64,000 nucleotides of DNA from Akebia trifoliata. Taxonomy: Eukaryota; Streptophyta; Magnoliopsida; Ranunculales; Lardizabalaceae. The notes beneath the pieces were generated by a model that saw only the letters and a list, made by a program, of their open reading frames with translations, did no database searches and was not told where the DNA came from. The position numbers and the translations under genes were made by a program. Positions 61,815 to 64,000 of this stretch are shown here, piece after piece (positions within the stretch are counted from its first letter, which is position 1; each line of letters begins with the position of its first letter). The stretch covers positions 22,413,292 to 22,477,291 of the forward strand of contig CM030719.1 in the NCBI GenBank assembly GCA_017979445.1. Reading direction: 5' to 3'.

Positions 61815-62047
61815 CAGTTATGATAATTTGACTACCCCACATGGCACACTTAATTGACCCTCCTAACCTGATAAGTTCATGAACCGTAGATCTATATGTC
61901 TCATAATATAGGTGCCCAAGGGATACACATTTTTATGGGGAATTGCCATTTTGTATCTCGAGACATTTAGATTTACGGTTCCTGAACTTGTCACGTCAGG
62001 AGAGTTGATTGAGTGTGCCACGCAGGGTAGTCAGATTATCACAATTC
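61815..62047. mobile_element. MITE of the same family as 4710-4924
   Basis: The left arm AGTTATGATAATTTGACTAC, GTGGCACACTTAATTGACCC-like stretch and AAGTTCATGAACCGTAGATC mirror the right arm in reverse complement (GAATTGTGATAATCTGACTA and so on) for about 85 bp. They also match the arms of 4710-4924 (GTTGTGATAATATGACTC, TGACAAGTTCAGG). The 9-bp flanks are not identical, in contrast to the left-end copy. Confidence 0.75.
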
Positions 62048-62673
62048 TTTTAGAAAAAAGCAATTTATTCAATGAATTTTAAAAAATTGATACAAAAATG
62101 AAAGTATTTAGAGGCGGTTTGCTCCCTCTATTCCTGTGTTTGAAAGTGTGTTTTGTTACACATTGGGAAACTTTTGCGAGACTGAGACATGTGACCACAG
62201 GGATCAATCCCACCCCAATGCGTGTGTGAATACCTTGGAGTATAAAAAAGAGTCGCAATCCAGAATGTATTCCATTCCTATACATAGGAATGGTGTCTAC
62301 ATGGCACATTTAGATTGGATAATACACACATTGGGCTGCATGCACAGTTTGGTTAGGAGACCGAGGGTTTTAATTTCAATCTGAAGCGTACCACATGCAT
62401 AGATACCGTTCCAATTTTATAGGAACAAGACACCGTATTGAATCCTGAGTTATCAAGAAAAAAAATAAAAACAAAAGTAAAAGTAGCATTTGGGTCCAAG
62501 TTCTAGACCCCGCTCTATAGCTATTGTCAGAGTCTAGAGTGCTTCTTAACAAATAATTTATTTTTTGGATATGATCTAGATTCAGCCTTTAATTTCTCAC
62601 AAGAATCTGATTCTTATGAAAATAACATGTCTTTTGGACCAAAGTACCATTATTAAAATTCGGCCATTGTTAA

Positions 62674-63339
62674 TGTCCCTCAAATTTTAGAGATATGCCC
62701 CTATGTTTTCAAACTGATGACATACTCCCCTTGACCTAGGTTCTGCTTGGAATACTAGCTGAAAATGACCTAAATGCCATTGCTTCAACCTTTTGCTAAT
62801 TTTCTCCCCAAAATCAATCATTTCAGTCTACTTTTCCCCCAAAACCAGTCATTTTCAATAGATGAATTTTGTTTTTTTACATCTTTTTTAAGTTTAAGAT
62901 TTTGTCTTCCTGAACCTTCAAGTTGCAAGAATAGGACATGATTTTTGGAGATCAATTAAATTTTAAGTAGAAAAATCAAGGGTTTCTATAACCATTGAAG
63001 ATGAGATTGAATTGGTAAGAAATTGAGACTCTAAATGGGATTCTTGGAGAAATAGAAAATCAAAGGAATTTTATAATGAAAATATTTGATGAAGACGAGT
63101 TTCAATAAGTAGAAAACATAGAAGATGAGGTTGAGGATGAGTTCAAAAAGTTGAAAATGGTAGATTTTTCTCTAAGAAAAATGAAGGGGTTTTTGGATTG
63201 AGGTTGAAAACAATGGCATTTAGGTCATTTTCTGTTATTCTCCTAAATAAAACCTAGGTCAAAGGGGGTATGTGACGTTTGTCATTAGTTTGACAACATA
63301 GGAAGGTATCTCTAATATTGATCAACATGTTGGGGGACA
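62674..63339. mobile_element. foldback element, second copy of the intron-5 family
   Basis: Arms: TGTCCCTCAAATTTTAGAGA, ATGTTTTCAAACTGATGACA and CCCCTTGACCTAGGTTCTGC on the left; on the right in reverse complement TGTCCCCCAACATG, TATGTTGTCAAACTAATGAC and CCCCTTTGACCTAGGTTTTA. The arms are about 120-150 bp. The element at 24885-25725 shares GTTTTCAAACTCATGACAT and CCTAGGTCAAGGGGG and the internal AATGACCTAAATG. Confidence 0.7.
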
Positions 63340-63344
63340 TGTCT

Positions 63345-63860
63345 AACTCACCATTTAATTAGACATGACAATAAAAATGTTGGACTTGACACTAAAATTC
63401 TTTTTCTCAACCATAAAAAGTGTTGAGCTTAACATTACAAATGTGATTTTTTTCTTCTGACCACAACAATAAATAGATCTTCTTGAAATACCTAAAAGGC
63501 ACATATTATAGTTGAAAAACAGAAACTCGAATGAAACATTAAAACAAAATTTTCAAAAAATTTAGAATCCCAACTTTTTTTGCCGTTTTTTGTTATAAAT
63601 TATCGAAATAGATCAAAAAATATATTAAAAGTAAAAATTAGAAGTATATCATTATCCATTCACCATCAAAAAATCGTTGAAAATTATTGCAACTGCCATT
63701 GAAGAACCCTAGTATGTGAAGATGAGATAAGGGTAGTGTGAGTACTCCAAAAAATATTATAAGGGGATATGAGGTTGAGGGATCATTTAGATATAAAAAG
63801 TTTATTCAAGGGTCTATCAAGATACCACCAAAAGTCAGCCAATATTTAGAAAGAAACCCC
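63345..63860. mobile_element. diverged partial relative of the foldback element at 1752-3346
   Basis: GTTGAAAATTATTGCAACTG, CCTAGTATGTGAAGATGAGA and ATTATCCATTCACCATCAAA follow the order of the right arm of 1752-3346 (TCGAAAATGATGGCAATCCC, CCTAACTATGTGAAGAAGAT, TTCTCTATTCGTCATTCATG). Repeats of the AAAAAGTGTTGAGCTTAACA type match its interior. A complete partner arm was not identified. Confidence 0.55.
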
Positions 63861-64000
63861 TCCTACAAGGTTTTCACTTTTAATTAGTTAAAATTACACA
63901 AATGTCTTATATTATGTTTTTTTCAAAATCTCCCTACTTAATAATTTAAAATATAAAAAAGCCCATAATGTTTACACATGCCACCTTCCAGTAGATTATA

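Noticed and set aside
62079..62384. Short frames on both strands, 76 and 82 codons
   Set aside because: They overlap each other on opposite strands in repeat-rich sequence, with a palindromic CCATTCCTATACATAGGAATGG in the middle; no domain.
60229..64000. Kinase domain of the lectin receptor
   Set aside because: No GxGxxG, HRDLK or DFG motif was found by eye in any frame; the reading frames here lie in MITEs and foldbacks.
1..64000. A novel multi-gene system (gene cluster, defence island, array)
   Set aside because: Only one intact gene is present; the rest is decayed genes and transposons. The most system-like structure is the inverted-repeat-bounded ACR relic, reported as a hypothesis only.

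Overview
The window is nuclear DNA of a flowering plant. It is AT-rich, genes are sparse, introns run to kilobases, and transposon relics are everywhere: LINEs, solo LTRs, hAT, Harbinger and Mutator-type elements and foldback MITEs. The species cannot be fixed from sequence alone. The base composition and the 10.8-kb intron fit a non-grass angiosperm with long introns better than a compact genome. There are no operons, CRISPR arrays or prokaryotic features.

One gene appears complete. It is on the minus strand at 5936-29063, with 18 exons and 523 codons, and encodes a PRP19/MAC3 (PUB59/PUB60-type) pre-mRNA-processing factor: U-box E3 ligase, coiled coil and WD40 propeller. All exon joins were read by hand, keep phase and use GT-AG introns. 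Introns 4, 5, 10 and 11 hold most of the gene length and are packed with transposons, including a degenerate L1-type LINE (about 15985-21690) that itself carries a foreign insert, a second LINE fragment on the opposite strand, and four related solo-LTR-like segments. The promoter/5' UTR side (29064-29300) has two telobox motifs and GA/CT repeats.

Left of this gene (1-5900) there is a truncated hAT element, two Mutator-type MITEs with target-site duplications and a 1.6-kb foldback element. From 29.3 to 58.9 kb I found no intact gene, only decayed ones. These are a hAT element (30333-30909), a broken PIF/Harbinger element with Myb-like and transposase remnants (31.2-33.7 kb) plus a nested MITE, and a broken ACT-domain-repeat (ACR) pseudogene (38.6-41.7 kb). 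The ACR relic lies between two roughly 300-bp inverted repeats at 35.9 and 47.4 kb. Two very long solo LTRs of one family (42947-45949 and 50510-52970) and several tandem repeats are also present.

At 58949-60228, on the plus strand, lies the extracellular exon of a G-type lectin S-receptor-like kinase (signal peptide, B-lectin, S-locus glycoprotein, EGF-like, PAN). It has a frameshift at about 59835, and no transmembrane or kinase exon was found in the remaining 3.8 kb, so it is most likely a pseudogene or truncated copy. The right end (60.7-63.9 kb) is another MITE and foldback cluster, several members of which match elements at the left end or inside the PRP19 introns.
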